Source: Pseudomonadales bacterium
GTDB lineage: Bacteria > Pseudomonadota > Gammaproteobacteria > Pseudomonadales > Pseudohongiellaceae
Assembly: GCA_022819645.1 (NCBI GenBank)
Contig: JAJEGU010000066.1
Location: 1 to 46,356, forward strand
DNA: 46,356 nucleotides
Direction of reading: 5' to 3'
The notes beneath the pieces are model-generated. The model was not told the DNA's origin and ran no database searches. It was given only the letters and a program-made list of their open reading frames with translations. Positions 35,384-46,356 of the stretch are shown one piece after another (the first letter of the stretch is position 1; each line of letters opens with the position of its first letter). Made by a program: the position numbers and the translations under genes.

Positions 35384-36292
35384 TCAGGCGGCGGCGCGTT
35401 TGCCTGCATCGTACAGGGACTGCACGGTTTTCTTCAATTGCTCCCGCCAGCTTCTGGCCTTGATGCCGAAAGTGTCGAAAAGCTTTTTCCCCGACAGGAT
35501 CGAATTGAAAATTTCTGGGGCGCGAACGGGTTTTTCGGTGAGTTGCACCCGGTCCAGCAGGCCATAGATTTCCTCGTCCTGGGCGGCGGCGTATTCCAGG
35601 GTGAGCGTGGCGATTTCCTTCTCCCAGCTTGGCGTCAGTCCGCAATAGTGGTAGGTGCCCCAGGCATTGGCCTCGCAGTCCACCTGCTGGCAGATCGCCA
35701 GGATGGCGCCTGCCAGGTCTTCGGTGCTTGTGGGGCTCAGGCGGCGCCTCCAGACGTCGATCTCCCCCGCGTGGCGCTTGATCGAGCGAATCCAGGATTT
35801 GACCAGCCCGCGTTTGTGGGGGCCGAACAGCCAGCCCGGGCGCAGCACGATGTGCCTGGCAAGCTCCCGCACCCGCCGTTCGCCCTCCAGCGAGCAGCGG
35901 CCATAAACTCCGGCGGGGTCCGGCGTATCGTGTTCGCCATAGGCGAGCTTCTTGCCGCCGTTGAAGACATAGGCGCTGGAAAGATGAAGCAAGGGGAGTT
36001 CCCGCCTCAGGCAGATTTCCGTGAGCACGCCGGGCAGTTCGGCATTGATGGAGCAGCAGCGTTCCTCCATGGATTGGGCGCGCTTCAGGGCGCTGTGGTT
36101 GCCGGAAATGAAGTCCGCCAGATTGATGAGTTGGGATGGCTCGTATTCGCCGACCATGGCGTCGATGGCGGCGGCGTTGTCCGGCGTGAAGTGCTTTTCC
36201 GCCGGCGCCAGGAAGGGAATCCTGCGTTTGCGCAGAATATCCACCAGGGCCTTGCCGGTGGGGCTTCTGGCGCCGACGAGGAACAGCTTCAT
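35384..36292 (-). CDS. RmlD-like NAD(P)-dependent sugar reductase/epimerase, atypical active site
   Basis: Three hundred two residues of the extended SDR fold, closest in pattern to dTDP-4-dehydrorhamnose reductase (RmlD). LHLSSAYVFNGG corresponds to the LxxxSTDYVFDG segment, and FGPHKRGLVKSWIRSIKRHA to the substrate-binding part. Two oddities: the glycine motif is VGARSPTGKAL instead of GATGQLG, and the catalytic YxxxK reads YGRCS (Tyr130, Ser134), so the lysine is absent. It may be catalytically altered or a binding protein. It lies between ssb and moeA on the same strand. No other rhamnose-pathway gene is visible. Confidence 0.8.
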   Translation of the reverse strand: MKLFLVGARSPTGKALVDILRKRRIPFLAPAEKHFTPDNAAAIDAMVGEYEPSQLINLADFISGNHSALKRAQSMEERCCSINAELPGVLTEICLRRELPLLHLSSAYVFNGGKKLAYGEHDTPDPAGVYGRCSLEGERRVRELARHIVLRPGWLFGPHKRGLVKSWIRSIKRHAGEIDVWRRRLSPTSTEDLAGAILAICQQVDCEANAWGTYHYCGLTPSWEKEIATLTLEYAAAQDEEIYGLLDRVQLTEKPVRAPEIFNSILSGKKLFDTFGIKARSWREQLKKTVQSLYDAGKRAAA

Positions 36293-36364
36293 GGGTGGGC
36301 GGCGGGACCGTTTTCGCGCATGTTGTGGTAATTGAAATGGCGTCTGTCTTGAACCGGCCCGGGT

Positions 36365-36844
36365 TCAGAAAGGAATATCGTCGTCGTCGAAATTGTCGAA
36401 ATTCGATCCGCCACCCTGGCCCCCCGTCGCCTGGGCCTGGGGCTTGTCGCCGCCCGGCGCGGACTGGGCGGCCTGCCGCGGCTCGAATCCGCCGCCTTCG
36501 CCACCGCCCCGGGAGTCGAGCATCTGCATCTCGTTGGCGATGATTTCCGTGGTGTAGCGCTTGATGCCGTCTTTTTCCCAGGAATTCGTTCGCAAACTAC
36601 CCTCCACGTAGACCTTGGCGCCCTTCTTCAGATACTGCTCGACGATTTCGGCCAGCCGGCTGAAGAACACCACCCGGTGCCATTCTGTGCGCTCCTGTCG
36701 CTCACCGGTATTGCGATCCTTCCAGAATTCGGTAGTCGCAATGGAGACATTGGCGACTGCTGCCCCGCCAGGTGTATAGCGAATCTCAGGATCATTTCCC
36801 AGATTGCCAACCAGAATCACTTTGTTGATACCACGACCTGCCAC
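36365..36844 (-). CDS. ssb: Single-stranded DNA-binding protein
   Basis: One hundred fifty-nine residues. I choose GTG 36844 ([16 protein letters not shown]) because GGGAGGT precedes it and the sequence then matches the SSB start; an ATG 13 codons upstream adds non-conserved residues. The OB fold runs to about residue 110 ([20 protein letters not shown], then [20 protein letters not shown], then KVYVEGSL). A Gly/Gln-rich linker leads to the acidic tip DDDDIPF that recruits repair and replication proteins. It is divergent from uvrA with 146 bases between starts, the arrangement common in gammaproteobacteria and linked there to LexA control; I did not find an unambiguous LexA box. Confidence 0.97.
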   Translation of the reverse strand: MAGRGINKVILVGNLGNDPEIRYTPGGAAVANVSIATTEFWKDRNTGERQERTEWHRVVFFSRLAEIVEQYLKKGAKVYVEGSLRTNSWEKDGIKRYTTEIIANEMQMLDSRGGGEGGGFEPRQAAQSAPGGDKPQAQATGGQGGGSNFDNFDDDDIPF

Positions 36845-36990
36845 AATGACCTCCCATATGCGCGTGCTCAAGTGCTGCGGCAAAGTCTATAACATTGCGC
36901 CCCCGCCCGCCCGGAGTTGATGGAATTTTTTTCGGACGCGGACACGGGCATCCCGATTGAAGCCAATTCGCATTTGCCCGGAGTGGGGGC

Positions 36991-39894
<2,904 letters not shown>

Positions 39895-39934
39895 TGTGCA
39901 GTCCCACAAGTTCGCCGCGTTTCGGCGATCTTGA

Positions 39935-39961
39935 GGGAGCCCGCTCGCGCCGCAGGCTCCC
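39935..39961. terminator. Hairpin between convergent uvrA and PQQ dehydrogenase
   Basis: GGGAGCC (39935-39941) pairs with GGCTCCC (39955-39961). The right half, GCGCCGCAGGCTCC, resembles the terminal repeat of the 161-bp MITE-like element, so this may be a decayed copy serving as a shared terminator. There is no T-run. Confidence 0.4.
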
Positions 39962-39974
39962 GGCCCAGGTTTTC

Positions 39975-41918
39975 TCAGCGCAGGGTGTAAGCCACGAGTT
40001 CCGCCAGCCCCCGGGTGCCGCCTCCCACGAACATGGCCAGGTACTGCGTGCCGTCATGCTCATAAGTGAAGGGCAGGCCCACCTGATTATCGGGCAGTTC
40101 TATCTCGGCGATGATGTCGCCTGTCTCCTTGTCGATGGCGCGCATGGTGGGGCCGGCGTCGGCGCTGCCGTTGCCTTCGGCCACGAACAGCAGCGTCTTG
40201 GTCAGCAGCACGCCCGCACGGGTGGGCACCCCGGTGGGCGGCAGGTCCACGCCTTCCATCAAGGGATGATTGGCGATGCGCTCGGGCGTGTCGGCATTGG
40301 CGACCCACCACAAGTGATCGCCGCTGTTCATGTCGATGGCGGTGATGCGGCCATAGGGCGGTTTGACCACTTCAAGGCCCTGAATTCGCGGAATGCGCAC
40401 ACCGAAGCCCTGGCTGAGATCGATATCCGATTCGGGATTCTTGGCCAGGGCCAGTACTTGTAGCTGGGTTCTGGAAGGCACGTAGAGAATGCCGGTTTCA
40501 GGATCGATGGCCGAGCCTTCCCAGTTGGCGCCGCCGGTCGAGGAGGGCAGGCTCAGCAGGCCGCGGGTACCGTCGGGAGCGTTGGCGAGCGACGGCGGCG
40601 TATACAGGCTCGGGCTGAGACGAAAATCGGCGATGGCTTCGAGCGCCAGGGCCCTGAGTTCCGGCGTGAAGTCGATCAGATTGTCTTCGGTAAAGCCCTG
40701 AATATCGAATGGCGCCGGCCGCGTGGGGAAGGGCTGGGTGGGCGCGTACCACTCGTTGGGCACGTCGCCGGACGGCACCGGGCGCTCCACGATCGGCCAG
40801 ATGGGCTCGCCGGTATGCCGGTCAAATGCGTAGATGAATGCCTGCTTGGTCACCGACATGACCACGTCCCGGCCGTTGGGCAGATCGATCAGCACCGGCG
40901 CCGCCGGCACGTCCCAGTCCCAGATGTCGTGATGTATGAACTGGAAGTGCCACTGCCTTTCGCCGGTTTGCACATCCAGGGCGACTATGCCGCTGGAGAA
41001 CAGGTTGGTGCCCGGACGGTCGCCGCCGTAATAGTCCCCGGTGGGGTCTTCCACGGGCAGATAGACATGACCGAGCTCCGGGTCTCCCGACATGGGGGCC
41101 CAGACACCGGAGTTGCCGGTGAAATCGACGCCTTCGTCGAGCCAGCTTTCGTAACCGACCTCGCCCCGTTCCGGGATGGTGTGGAAGGTCCACAAGCGCT
41201 CGCCGGTATGCACGTCGAAGCCGCGAATATCGCCCTTGGTATTCATCTTGGCCCGGGGGCGCCCGCCGGTGCGGTGGGCGGCGCCCACCACGATCACGTC
41301 ATTCATCACGAAGGGCGGAGCGGACAGGCCGATGTCCGGGTAGGGGAAGCGGGGGTCGTCGCCATTGCGCACGCCCACCATCAGGTCCACGGTGCCGTTG
41401 TCGCCGAAATCCGGGTCCGGGAGACCGGTTCTGGCGTCCAGGGAAACCATGTGATAACCGGGGCTGACGTCGATCACTCTTTGCTTTTCGCCGTCGGTCC
41501 AGTAGGCCACTCCGCGGCCGGAGCCCTTGCGCGGCGCCTCGTCGTAACGATCGCCTTCCTGGTAGCGGTAGAGCCAGAGAACCTGCCCGGAAGTCGCGTC
41601 GAGGGCCATGACGTTCCGGGTGCTGCCGACATTGGTGTAGAGAATCCCGTCGATTTCCAGCGGCGTGGCGGGGTTGTTGTACACCGGATCCGGCCCGATG
41701 CCCTGGGTGGAAAACCGCCAGGCGATCTCCAGCTCGTGGACGTTGTCGGCATTGATCTGGTCCAGCGGCGAATAGCGCTGGGAAAACTCGTCGCCGTGAT
41801 ACAGTGGCCAGTCTCCCGCGGCAACGCTGGTGCCGTGCTGGGCGCTTGCCACCGGGCCCCAGGCCAGGGCGGCGATGGCGGTGAAAGTGGCGAGGATAGG
41901 GTTTGCGCTTCTGGTCAT
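39975..41918 (-). CDS. PQQ-dependent dehydrogenase (quinoprotein, membrane glucose-dehydrogenase type)
   Basis: Periplasmic quinoprotein predicted to oxidise an alcohol or sugar with pyrroloquinoline quinone. The 647 residues start with a Sec signal (IAALAWGPVASAQ). The eight-bladed propeller repeats are marked by W-motif segments such as ALDATSGQVLWLYRYQ, GFDVHTGERLWTFH, ALDVQTGERQWHFQF and AFDRHTGEPIWPI. DWPLYHGDEFSQRYSPLDQI is the usual start of the mature protein, and FQFIHHDIWDWDVPAAPVL is conserved in this group. No heme-binding CxxCH and no N-terminal membrane helices are visible, so a soluble electron acceptor or separate cytochrome is needed. No pqq synthesis gene is nearby. Substrate not determined. 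Confidence 0.9.
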   Translation of the reverse strand: MTRSANPILATFTAIAALAWGPVASAQHGTSVAAGDWPLYHGDEFSQRYSPLDQINADNVHELEIAWRFSTQGIGPDPVYNNPATPLEIDGILYTNVGSTRNVMALDATSGQVLWLYRYQEGDRYDEAPRKGSGRGVAYWTDGEKQRVIDVSPGYHMVSLDARTGLPDPDFGDNGTVDLMVGVRNGDDPRFPYPDIGLSAPPFVMNDVIVVGAAHRTGGRPRAKMNTKGDIRGFDVHTGERLWTFHTIPERGEVGYESWLDEGVDFTGNSGVWAPMSGDPELGHVYLPVEDPTGDYYGGDRPGTNLFSSGIVALDVQTGERQWHFQFIHHDIWDWDVPAAPVLIDLPNGRDVVMSVTKQAFIYAFDRHTGEPIWPIVERPVPSGDVPNEWYAPTQPFPTRPAPFDIQGFTEDNLIDFTPELRALALEAIADFRLSPSLYTPPSLANAPDGTRGLLSLPSSTGGANWEGSAIDPETGILYVPSRTQLQVLALAKNPESDIDLSQGFGVRIPRIQGLEVVKPPYGRITAIDMNSGDHLWWVANADTPERIANHPLMEGVDLPPTGVPTRAGVLLTKTLLFVAEGNGSADAGPTMRAIDKETGDIIAEIELPDNQVGLPFTYEHDGTQYLAMFVGGGTRGLAELVAYTLR

Positions 41919-42010
41919 CTGGAATTCTCTCGATGCGATGGGCTGGGTGCGGGTCGATCCCTGTTTGTGAACCGCAACATACCAGATTGAACTTGTCCCC
42001 GGCCAGGAGC

Positions 42011-42088
42011 TTGCGCGCAGTCACAGGATATCATTGTGTGGCCACTGAAAGAGATTCTGCGACTGCGCTTCGCTTCGCGCGGAATGAC
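42011..42088. repeat. REP/ERIC-like palindromic repeat, shortened copy
   Basis: GCGCGCAGTCACAGGATATC, TGGCCACTGAAAGAGATTCTG (split at its centre) and a right arm through GCGCGGAATGAC match the other copies; the left tip is missing. It lies between the LytTR regulator and the PQQ dehydrogenase gene. Confidence 0.7.
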
Positions 42089-42123
42089 AGGAGCGGTGAA
42101 GCGCCAAAATTGGAATTGCTCAT

Positions 42124-42879
42124 TCACATCAGCTTGAACAAGTGACCATGGGCCTGGCTGGAGCGGAGTTTTTCGGGTCGGTCCCGCAGGGTGAGGGTGT
42201 AGCGGCCCCGCAGGTCGCGGCTGGCGGATACGATTTGTTCCACCCGGACGATGATGCCGCGGTGGATTCGCCAGAAGCGGTTCGGGTCCAACTGCTGTTC
42301 CAGTTGGCTGATGGGCCGCCGGAGCAGATGCTCGCGGTCCCGGGTAAAGGCGCTGGTGTATTTGGCCTCGGCGCGGAAGTACGCCACATCGTCCACCGGC
42401 ACCAGCACCGTGGCCTCGCCGAGGCCGGCGCGAATCCATTGCAGATATTCCGGCGAAGCGCCGGCGCCGAGTTGTTGCAGCAGCGACAGCAGTTCCTCCC
42501 GCTGCCGGCTCGCGCCGCGCCGGCTTTCGCCATCGCGCAGGCGTTCGATGGTGGCTCGCAGCCGCTCGTCGCTGACCGGCTTCAGCAAATAATCCACTGC
42601 GGCGGCGCGAAAGGCATCCACGGCAAATTCATCATGGGCGGTGACAAAAACCACCCGGGTATCCACAGGCAGGGCGGCGGCGACTTCCAGCCCCGACATT
42701 CCCGGCAGCCGTATATCGAGAAAAGCGATATCCGGCCGCGATTGCCTGGCGAGTCGCAAGGCCTCGCGTCCTTCCCCGGCGACGCCGGCAATGACCAGCC
42801 CGGGCCAAAGCGCGGCAAGTTTCCCCCGCAACTGCTCGGCAAGCAGCGGTTCGTCTTCGACAATCAGCGCACGGGTCAT
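42124..42879 (-). CDS. LytTR-family response regulator (AlgR/LytR type)
   Basis: Two hundred fifty-one residues. The receiver domain has acidic residues at 8-10 (VEDE), phosphoacceptor Asp55 (LDIRLPG) and Lys100 (DYLLKPV). The C-terminal LytTR DNA-binding domain starts near residue 145 with VLVPVDDVAYFRAEAKYTSA, continues with RRPISQLEQQLDPNRFWRIH and ends with TLRDRPEKLRSSQAHGHLFK. These regulators bind direct repeats in promoters. It starts 11 bases after the kinase gene and is the last gene of the DUF2141-carotenoid oxygenase-kinase series, so its target may include that operon. Confidence 0.94.
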   Translation of the reverse strand: MTRALIVEDEPLLAEQLRGKLAALWPGLVIAGVAGEGREALRLARQSRPDIAFLDIRLPGMSGLEVAAALPVDTRVVFVTAHDEFAVDAFRAAAVDYLLKPVSDERLRATIERLRDGESRRGASRQREELLSLLQQLGAGASPEYLQWIRAGLGEATVLVPVDDVAYFRAEAKYTSAFTRDREHLLRRPISQLEQQLDPNRFWRIHRGIIVRVEQIVSASRDLRGRYTLTLRDRPEKLRSSQAHGHLFKLM

Positions 42880-42890
42880 GGCGTCGCTCG

Positions 42891-43943
42891 TCAGGCAGGC
42901 GCCTCATTATCCCCCGACCCCCGCGCAAGCGGAAGACTGATGATCGCATTAACGCCACTCGGGGAGGCCGGAGTAAGTTCCAGGGATGCCCTGGCGCCAT
43001 AGCGCAGGCGCAGGCGGTCACGGATGTTGCGCAGCCCGACGCCGCCGGATGCGCCGGTTTCATTGATGCCGGCGCCGTTGTCGCTGACGCTGAGGACAAG
43101 TGCGTCGTCGATTTGCCGGGCGCTGAAGACGACCTTGCCGCCTTCCGGCTTGACTTCGACGCCATGGACTACGGCATTCTCCAGCAGAGGCTGCACGAGC
43201 AGGGGCGGCAACGGGATTTCCCGCAATTTATCCGGCAGGTCGATTTCGCAGGTGAGCCGTCCCTGCAATCGGGTGGCCTGGATGGCCAGATAGGCGGCGC
43301 CGAAATCGATTTCCTGGCCCAGGGTGCTTTCGCCGCTGCGGGTGCGCGCCAGGGAAGCTCGCAACAGCGTGGTGAGATTCTCCAGGGTGCGAACGGCAAG
43401 TTCAGGATTACCGGGGACAAGTTGGGCGGTATTGGAAAGCGTATTGAACAGGAAGTGGGGTTCGATCTGGGCCTGGAGCAGTTTGAGTTCGGTTTCCGCC
43501 AGCAGTTGTTTCTGGCGGGATTGACGCAGTACGGATTCGGCGAGTTGCCGCCGGGTGTGGTGCAGCCTTTCCCGGGTGTAGAACACCAGGGTGCCGGTAA
43601 TGCCGAAAAACAGCGCCAGGGCAACGGTCGTGAAACTTCCGGAAAAGTAGAACAGCGGATGGTTGCCCACGAGGGTGCCGGCAATCAGCAGGCCTGCCAT
43701 CAGGCCCAGGGCCACAATGAGCGCCGGCGCGGCCCAGGGGCCGATGCGGCGGCTCAGCGTGCCCTGCAGCAGCGCAAAGGCCATGTTCACCGACCAGCCG
43801 ATGCTGAGTGAAATGATCAAAACCGCCCAAAATCCGCCGGAATCGAGCAACCACCAGATCAGCACAGCCACCGCCGCGGAGAAGGCTCCCGCAAGCAGAA
43901 ATCCGGTCAGAAAATGCTTGAAGTGTGGTTGCCACTTATTCAT
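42891..43943 (-). CDS. LytS/AlgZ-like sensor histidine kinase
   Basis: Three hundred fifty residues from ATG 43943 with AGGAGGA immediately upstream. Four membrane helices lie in residues 10-125, with very short loops and no extracytoplasmic domain, so the signal is probably sensed in or at the membrane. The His_kinase domain has the phosphoacceptor in LLQAQIEPHFLFNTLS (His163). The ATPase part has the N-box LLENAVVHGVE and DNGAGINETGASGGVGLRNI. It pairs with the LytTR regulator 11 bases downstream and starts 25 bases after the carotenoid oxygenase gene. Confidence 0.93.
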   Translation of the reverse strand: MNKWQPHFKHFLTGFLLAGAFSAAVAVLIWWLLDSGGFWAVLIISLSIGWSVNMAFALLQGTLSRRIGPWAAPALIVALGLMAGLLIAGTLVGNHPLFYFSGSFTTVALALFFGITGTLVFYTRERLHHTRRQLAESVLRQSRQKQLLAETELKLLQAQIEPHFLFNTLSNTAQLVPGNPELAVRTLENLTTLLRASLARTRSGESTLGQEIDFGAAYLAIQATRLQGRLTCEIDLPDKLREIPLPPLLVQPLLENAVVHGVEVKPEGGKVVFSARQIDDALVLSVSDNGAGINETGASGGVGLRNIRDRLRLRYGARASLELTPASPSGVNAIISLPLARGSGDNEAPA

Positions 43944-43968
43944 TCCTCCTCCCGCGGGTTTCCACAAC

Positions 43969-45498
43969 TCAAACCCCAACGAACTTGCCATGCAACCCGA
44001 GCGGAATGGCGTAGGGCAATTCAGCCACGGCTACCGGGCCTTCTGCCACGCTGTCTGCATGAAACAGATTCAACACCTGCCTTCCGCGCAGCCAGTCATG
44101 GGCGGTTCCCAGAATCCAGCCCCGGCTTTCCGGCTCGCTGCCCGGACGGGGGAGGTAGAGATGCTCTTCGGGAATCTGTGAATCCGGGTAGCGGAAGAAA
44201 TCGCGCCGCCCGCTTTCCACATTCAGTATGCTGACTTCGTTCAGGGTACCGTGCCCCTGTGGCTGCTCTCCGTTGCGGGACAGCATCACGAGCTTGCGAT
44301 AGCGCCGGCAGCCCACCCTGGGGTCGATGCAGGGAAACTCGGTCTGGACGTCGCTTTCCACCAATGGTTCTTCCGAGACGGTTCGCGCCCTGGCGTCGAT
44401 GCGGTAGGCATGGTGGCTCGCCGGTCGGCTGGCGATGGTCTCGCCGCGCATGATGGCGCTGAAGGCATCGGTCATGATGCCGGGGTCCGGTGCCCTGGCG
44501 GCGTCAAAACGGATGACTCCGGCGCTGTCCTCCCAGGCGTTACCGAAATGGAACACCCATTGCGCGGGCAGTTCCAGGAAGAAATGGCTGGACAGATCGT
44601 TCTTGTCCACCACCAGCACCCGGCAAGGATCTTCCGGCCGCCATTCGTGCATATTCAGAAAACCTGTGGCATTCGCTTGCGGCCGGTAGTGGAAGGGCGG
44701 CAGCAGCAGCACCAGATGTCTTTCCGTGACGACGAAATCGTGCGGCATCGTCATCGGGTCGACCGCCACGCGTCCGGCGTTGCGCACCGAGCCGTCGGCG
44801 CCGATATGCCAGAACACCAGCAGGCCGGCGCTGGAGGCATAACCGAAGTTCCATACGCTGCCATCCACATCCATTCGGGGATGGGCCGAGAAGGGCACGC
44901 CGCGCATGGACGAGCCGCCGCCTGTTTCCGGGAACTGGTAAGGGCCTTTTGTGGCCAGGGTTTCCGGATCGATCTCATAAGGGCTGCCGGCTTCCCACAG
45001 GGCAAGCAGGCGACCGTGATGGTGGAGAACGCTGGTATTGGCCAGATTCAGATCGTCGGGGCCGCTGAGCCCCGCAGGATTTGGCGGCGCGCCGGCAAGG
45101 CCGGGATAGAGGGCGCGTCCCGCCTCCCGTTCGGCTTGCAGCTTGGCGGTTTCCACCAGTCGCGCCTCGTGCCGCACGCCGTCCGCATCGATACGCCAGG
45201 CGTGCATCATGCCGTCGCCGTCGAACCAGTGCCGATTGCGCCAGCCATGGGCTTCGTGCTGCGCGGGGCCGGTGCGATACAGCACGCCCCGCAGCGCCTC
45301 GGGCCAGTTTCCCGACACTTCGGCCCCGCTCTGGTAGTGGCCGCGGTCGATGTTGCCCCAGGCCGCAAGCCAGGGATGCTCTTGGAGACTGCGGGCGAAC
45401 TGCGCCGACCAGTCGCCTGCATCGGCTTCGGCCAGTGCGGCGCCGGGCCAGGGCAGGGCCAGCAAGCCCATTACTTTCGTGAATTCACGACGGTTCAT
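43969..45498 (-). CDS. Carotenoid oxygenase (RPE65/CCD family), exported
   Basis: Predicted non-heme iron dioxygenase cleaving carotenoids, apocarotenoids or related stilbenoid bonds. The 509 residues begin MNRREFTKVMGLLALPWPGA, a twin-arginine-like signal, which suggests a periplasmic location. The four iron-binding histidines appear at His206 (SAHPRMD), His253 (MPHDFVVT), His317 (FHFGNAWED) and His503 (LHGKFVGV). DGDGMMHAWRI and NTSVLHHHGRLLALWEAGSP are family motifs. It lies between the DUF2141 gene (24 bases upstream) and the sensor kinase, in an apparent four-gene operon. The substrate is unknown. Confidence 0.93.
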   Translation of the reverse strand: MNRREFTKVMGLLALPWPGAALAEADAGDWSAQFARSLQEHPWLAAWGNIDRGHYQSGAEVSGNWPEALRGVLYRTGPAQHEAHGWRNRHWFDGDGMMHAWRIDADGVRHEARLVETAKLQAEREAGRALYPGLAGAPPNPAGLSGPDDLNLANTSVLHHHGRLLALWEAGSPYEIDPETLATKGPYQFPETGGGSSMRGVPFSAHPRMDVDGSVWNFGYASSAGLLVFWHIGADGSVRNAGRVAVDPMTMPHDFVVTERHLVLLLPPFHYRPQANATGFLNMHEWRPEDPCRVLVVDKNDLSSHFFLELPAQWVFHFGNAWEDSAGVIRFDAARAPDPGIMTDAFSAIMRGETIASRPASHHAYRIDARARTVSEEPLVESDVQTEFPCIDPRVGCRRYRKLVMLSRNGEQPQGHGTLNEVSILNVESGRRDFFRYPDSQIPEEHLYLPRPGSEPESRGWILGTAHDWLRGRQVLNLFHADSVAEGPVAVAELPYAIPLGLHGKFVGV

Positions 45499-45522
45499 TT
45501 TTGCTCTCCTGATCTTGTACGC

Positions 45523-45951
45523 CTAATGATTCAGGCTGATCACCTGAGTGGCTTCGCCTTCGAGAGTGAAGCGGGCGTCTTCCCAGGCGGCCGGGCCGAA
45601 CATGGCCCTGGCGTTATTGGAAAAGGCGAAGGGCTCGGTAGGGGCGCCGACGAAATTGGCGTCGAGTTCATCGTTGCCGTTCACATCGTGCATGATGCGG
45701 ATGGCGTATTCTCCCGGCGGCAGGTCTTCGGCGACCAGGGTAATCGAACCGGTTACCGCAGGCTCCATGAATTGCGCCACTGAGCCTTCGCCGTCGAATT
45801 GCGCCTTGCCGGCATGTACCTGCACCTGAATCGTGCCGCTGGCTTCGCGAATGTCCTCAATCACGATGGTCAGGGTTTCCGCCTCCGCTGCGCCATAAAC
45901 GCCAAGCGTCAGGGCGAGGGCGATTGCGCGAAAGAGGTTGCTGCTGTTCAT
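45523..45951 (-). CDS. DUF2141 family secreted protein
   Basis: One hundred forty-two residues from ATG 45951 with GGAGCAAGG upstream. A Sec signal (AIALALTLGVYGAAEA) is followed by LTIVIEDIREASGTIQVQVH, LPPGEYAIRIMHDVNGNDEL and the ending FVGAPTEPFAFSNNARAMFG, the pattern of DUF2141, a small periplasmic beta-sandwich family of unknown function often found near carotenoid or lipid genes. It is the first gene of the operon with the carotenoid oxygenase and LytSR-type pair. It may bind a hydrophobic ligand, which is inference from context only. Confidence 0.88.
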   Translation of the reverse strand: MNSSNLFRAIALALTLGVYGAAEAETLTIVIEDIREASGTIQVQVHAGKAQFDGEGSVAQFMEPAVTGSITLVAEDLPPGEYAIRIMHDVNGNDELDANFVGAPTEPFAFSNNARAMFGPAAWEDARFTLEGEATQVISLNH

Positions 45952-46094
45952 GCCTTGCTCCCATATTTTGCTGAAGAAATTGGCAGCCATCTGAACATGT
46001 TCGGAAAAGCCCGGCAACGGCATTGCGACAAAGCGGCAATAACGGGAACCAGGCTGCAAATGAGGCGATGGAAATCGCGGTTGACATGGGCCTA

Positions 46095-46255
46095 GGAGCC
46101 TGCGCCGCAGGAATTCGCGAAAGCGAAAATTCGCTATCGTCGCGCCCCTGGCCGATCGATTGAGGCGAATATTGGTGGATATGCAACGAAATCGAGCGGC
46201 CGGGGGCGTGGATGAGAGCGGATTTGCAGCCGTGAATTCCTGCGGCGCAGGCTCC
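46095..46255 (-). mobile_element. MITE-like element, copy 2 (161 bp, inverted relative to copy 1)
   Basis: Terminal inverted repeats GGAGCCTGCGCCGCAGG...(complement) are perfect over about 21-22 bp. Flanked by CCTA on the left and TAGG on the right, so TA lies at both junctions, consistent with TA-targeted insertion (IS630/Tc1-like), although copy 1 lacks this. The interior is about 94% identical by eye to copy 1 in opposite orientation. There is no gene from 45952 to the window end. Confidence 0.82.
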
Positions 46256-46257
46256 TA

Positions 46258-46286
46258 GGGAAGCTCTGATCAAGTCAGAGCTTCCC
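46258..46286. repeat. Perfect 12-bp hairpin
   Basis: GGGAAGCTCTGA (46258-46269), loop TCAAG, TCAGAGCTTCCC (46275-46286). It abuts the MITE-like element and begins a series of hairpins to the window end. There is no T-run, so repeat structure is more likely than a terminator. Confidence 0.75.
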
Positions 46287-46287
46287 T

Positions 46288-46338
46288 GCGGCACATGGAA
46301 GTGCCGCCGAATTCGATGGCGTAAGCCATTGAATTCGG
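46288..46338. repeat. Two further palindromes in the right-edge hairpin series
   Basis: GCGGCAC-ATGGAA-GTGCCGC (46288-46307), then CCGAATTCGATGGC-GTAA-GCCATTGAATTCGG (46307-46338, one mismatch in the stem). Together with the 46258 hairpin and the truncated one at the end they form a tandem array of four. Confidence 0.7.
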
Positions 46339-46356
46339 GGGCAAAACAAAACCACG
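46321..46356 (+). repeat. 36-bp module, right copy (truncated by window end)
   Basis: Matches 52-87 at 35 of 36 positions. The left arm and loop of the GCAAAACAAAA hairpin are present; its right arm would lie just beyond the window. Confidence 0.85.

Noticed and set aside
36845..36990. LexA box between ssb and uvrA
   Set aside because: No CTGT-N8-ACAG match that I could defend in this interval.

Overview
The window reads as chromosomal DNA of a GC-rich Gram-negative bacterium, most likely a gammaproteobacterium. This rests on gene content: a homodimer-type pyruvate dehydrogenase E1 (AceE) with a two-lipoyl AceF, the AmpD/AmpE/AmpG muropeptide-recycling set, FxsA next to groES-groEL behind a sigma32-type promoter, divergent ssb/uvrA, YajQ, DUF2333 and a class Ia ribonucleotide reductase with two ATP cones. 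No rRNA or tRNA is present, so I do not name a genus. Several genes appear to start at GTG or TTG (dinG, nrdA, ampD, fxsA, ssb, aceF, uvrA).

Layout. 1-290: hairpins and repeats. 288-4606: dinG, a small membrane protein, a periplasmic cyclophilin, then (minus strand) a MocA-like nucleotidyltransferase and a 96-residue protein at the tail of the nrdA-nrdB operon (4614-8794), whose upstream region carries NrdR-box-like palindromes. 9182-10668: ampD-ampE. 10995-15417: aceE-aceF. 15668-17541: yajQ and ampG. 17688-20685: an alkyltransferase-like protein, fxsA and groES-groEL. 26251-33116 (minus strand): an RsbW-like kinase, a type I secretion MFP/ABC pair, a SulP transporter and DUF2333. 33395-36844 (minus strand): lipoprotein, moeA, an RmlD-like reductase and ssb. 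uvrA runs forward to 39894. 39975-45951 (minus strand): a PQQ dehydrogenase, then a compact operon of DUF2141 protein, carotenoid oxygenase, LytS-like kinase and LytTR regulator.

The most unusual stretch is 20871-26300. A secreted protein with six Ig-like repeats (each with a cysteine pair), calcium-binding TSP3/EF-type loops and an FG-GAP-like module is interrupted by an apparent frameshift near 23.45 kb. In the second frame it continues into an AT-rich C-terminal tip carrying a JAMM/RadC-like HNHP...D motif. Sixteen bases later lies an AT-rich lipoprotein gene that is itself a paralogue of the module preceding the tip. Downstream is a collinear, internally deleted relic of the same large gene, including an 81-bp exact duplicate. 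I read this as a polymorphic-toxin-like locus with an exchanged C-terminal toxin (Tox-JAB-like), a candidate immunity or adaptor lipoprotein built from the toxin's own module, and a relic of the earlier copy. The structure is seen in the sequence; the toxin/immunity function is inference.

Repeats form a second theme: two 161-bp MITE-like elements about 94% alike by eye, in opposite orientation; a truncated copy that supplies the dinG stop codon; at least four copies of an 80-120 bp palindromic (REP/ERIC-like) element plus a fragment; a large cruciform between aceF and yajQ; and hairpin cassettes sharing a 36-bp module at both window edges.
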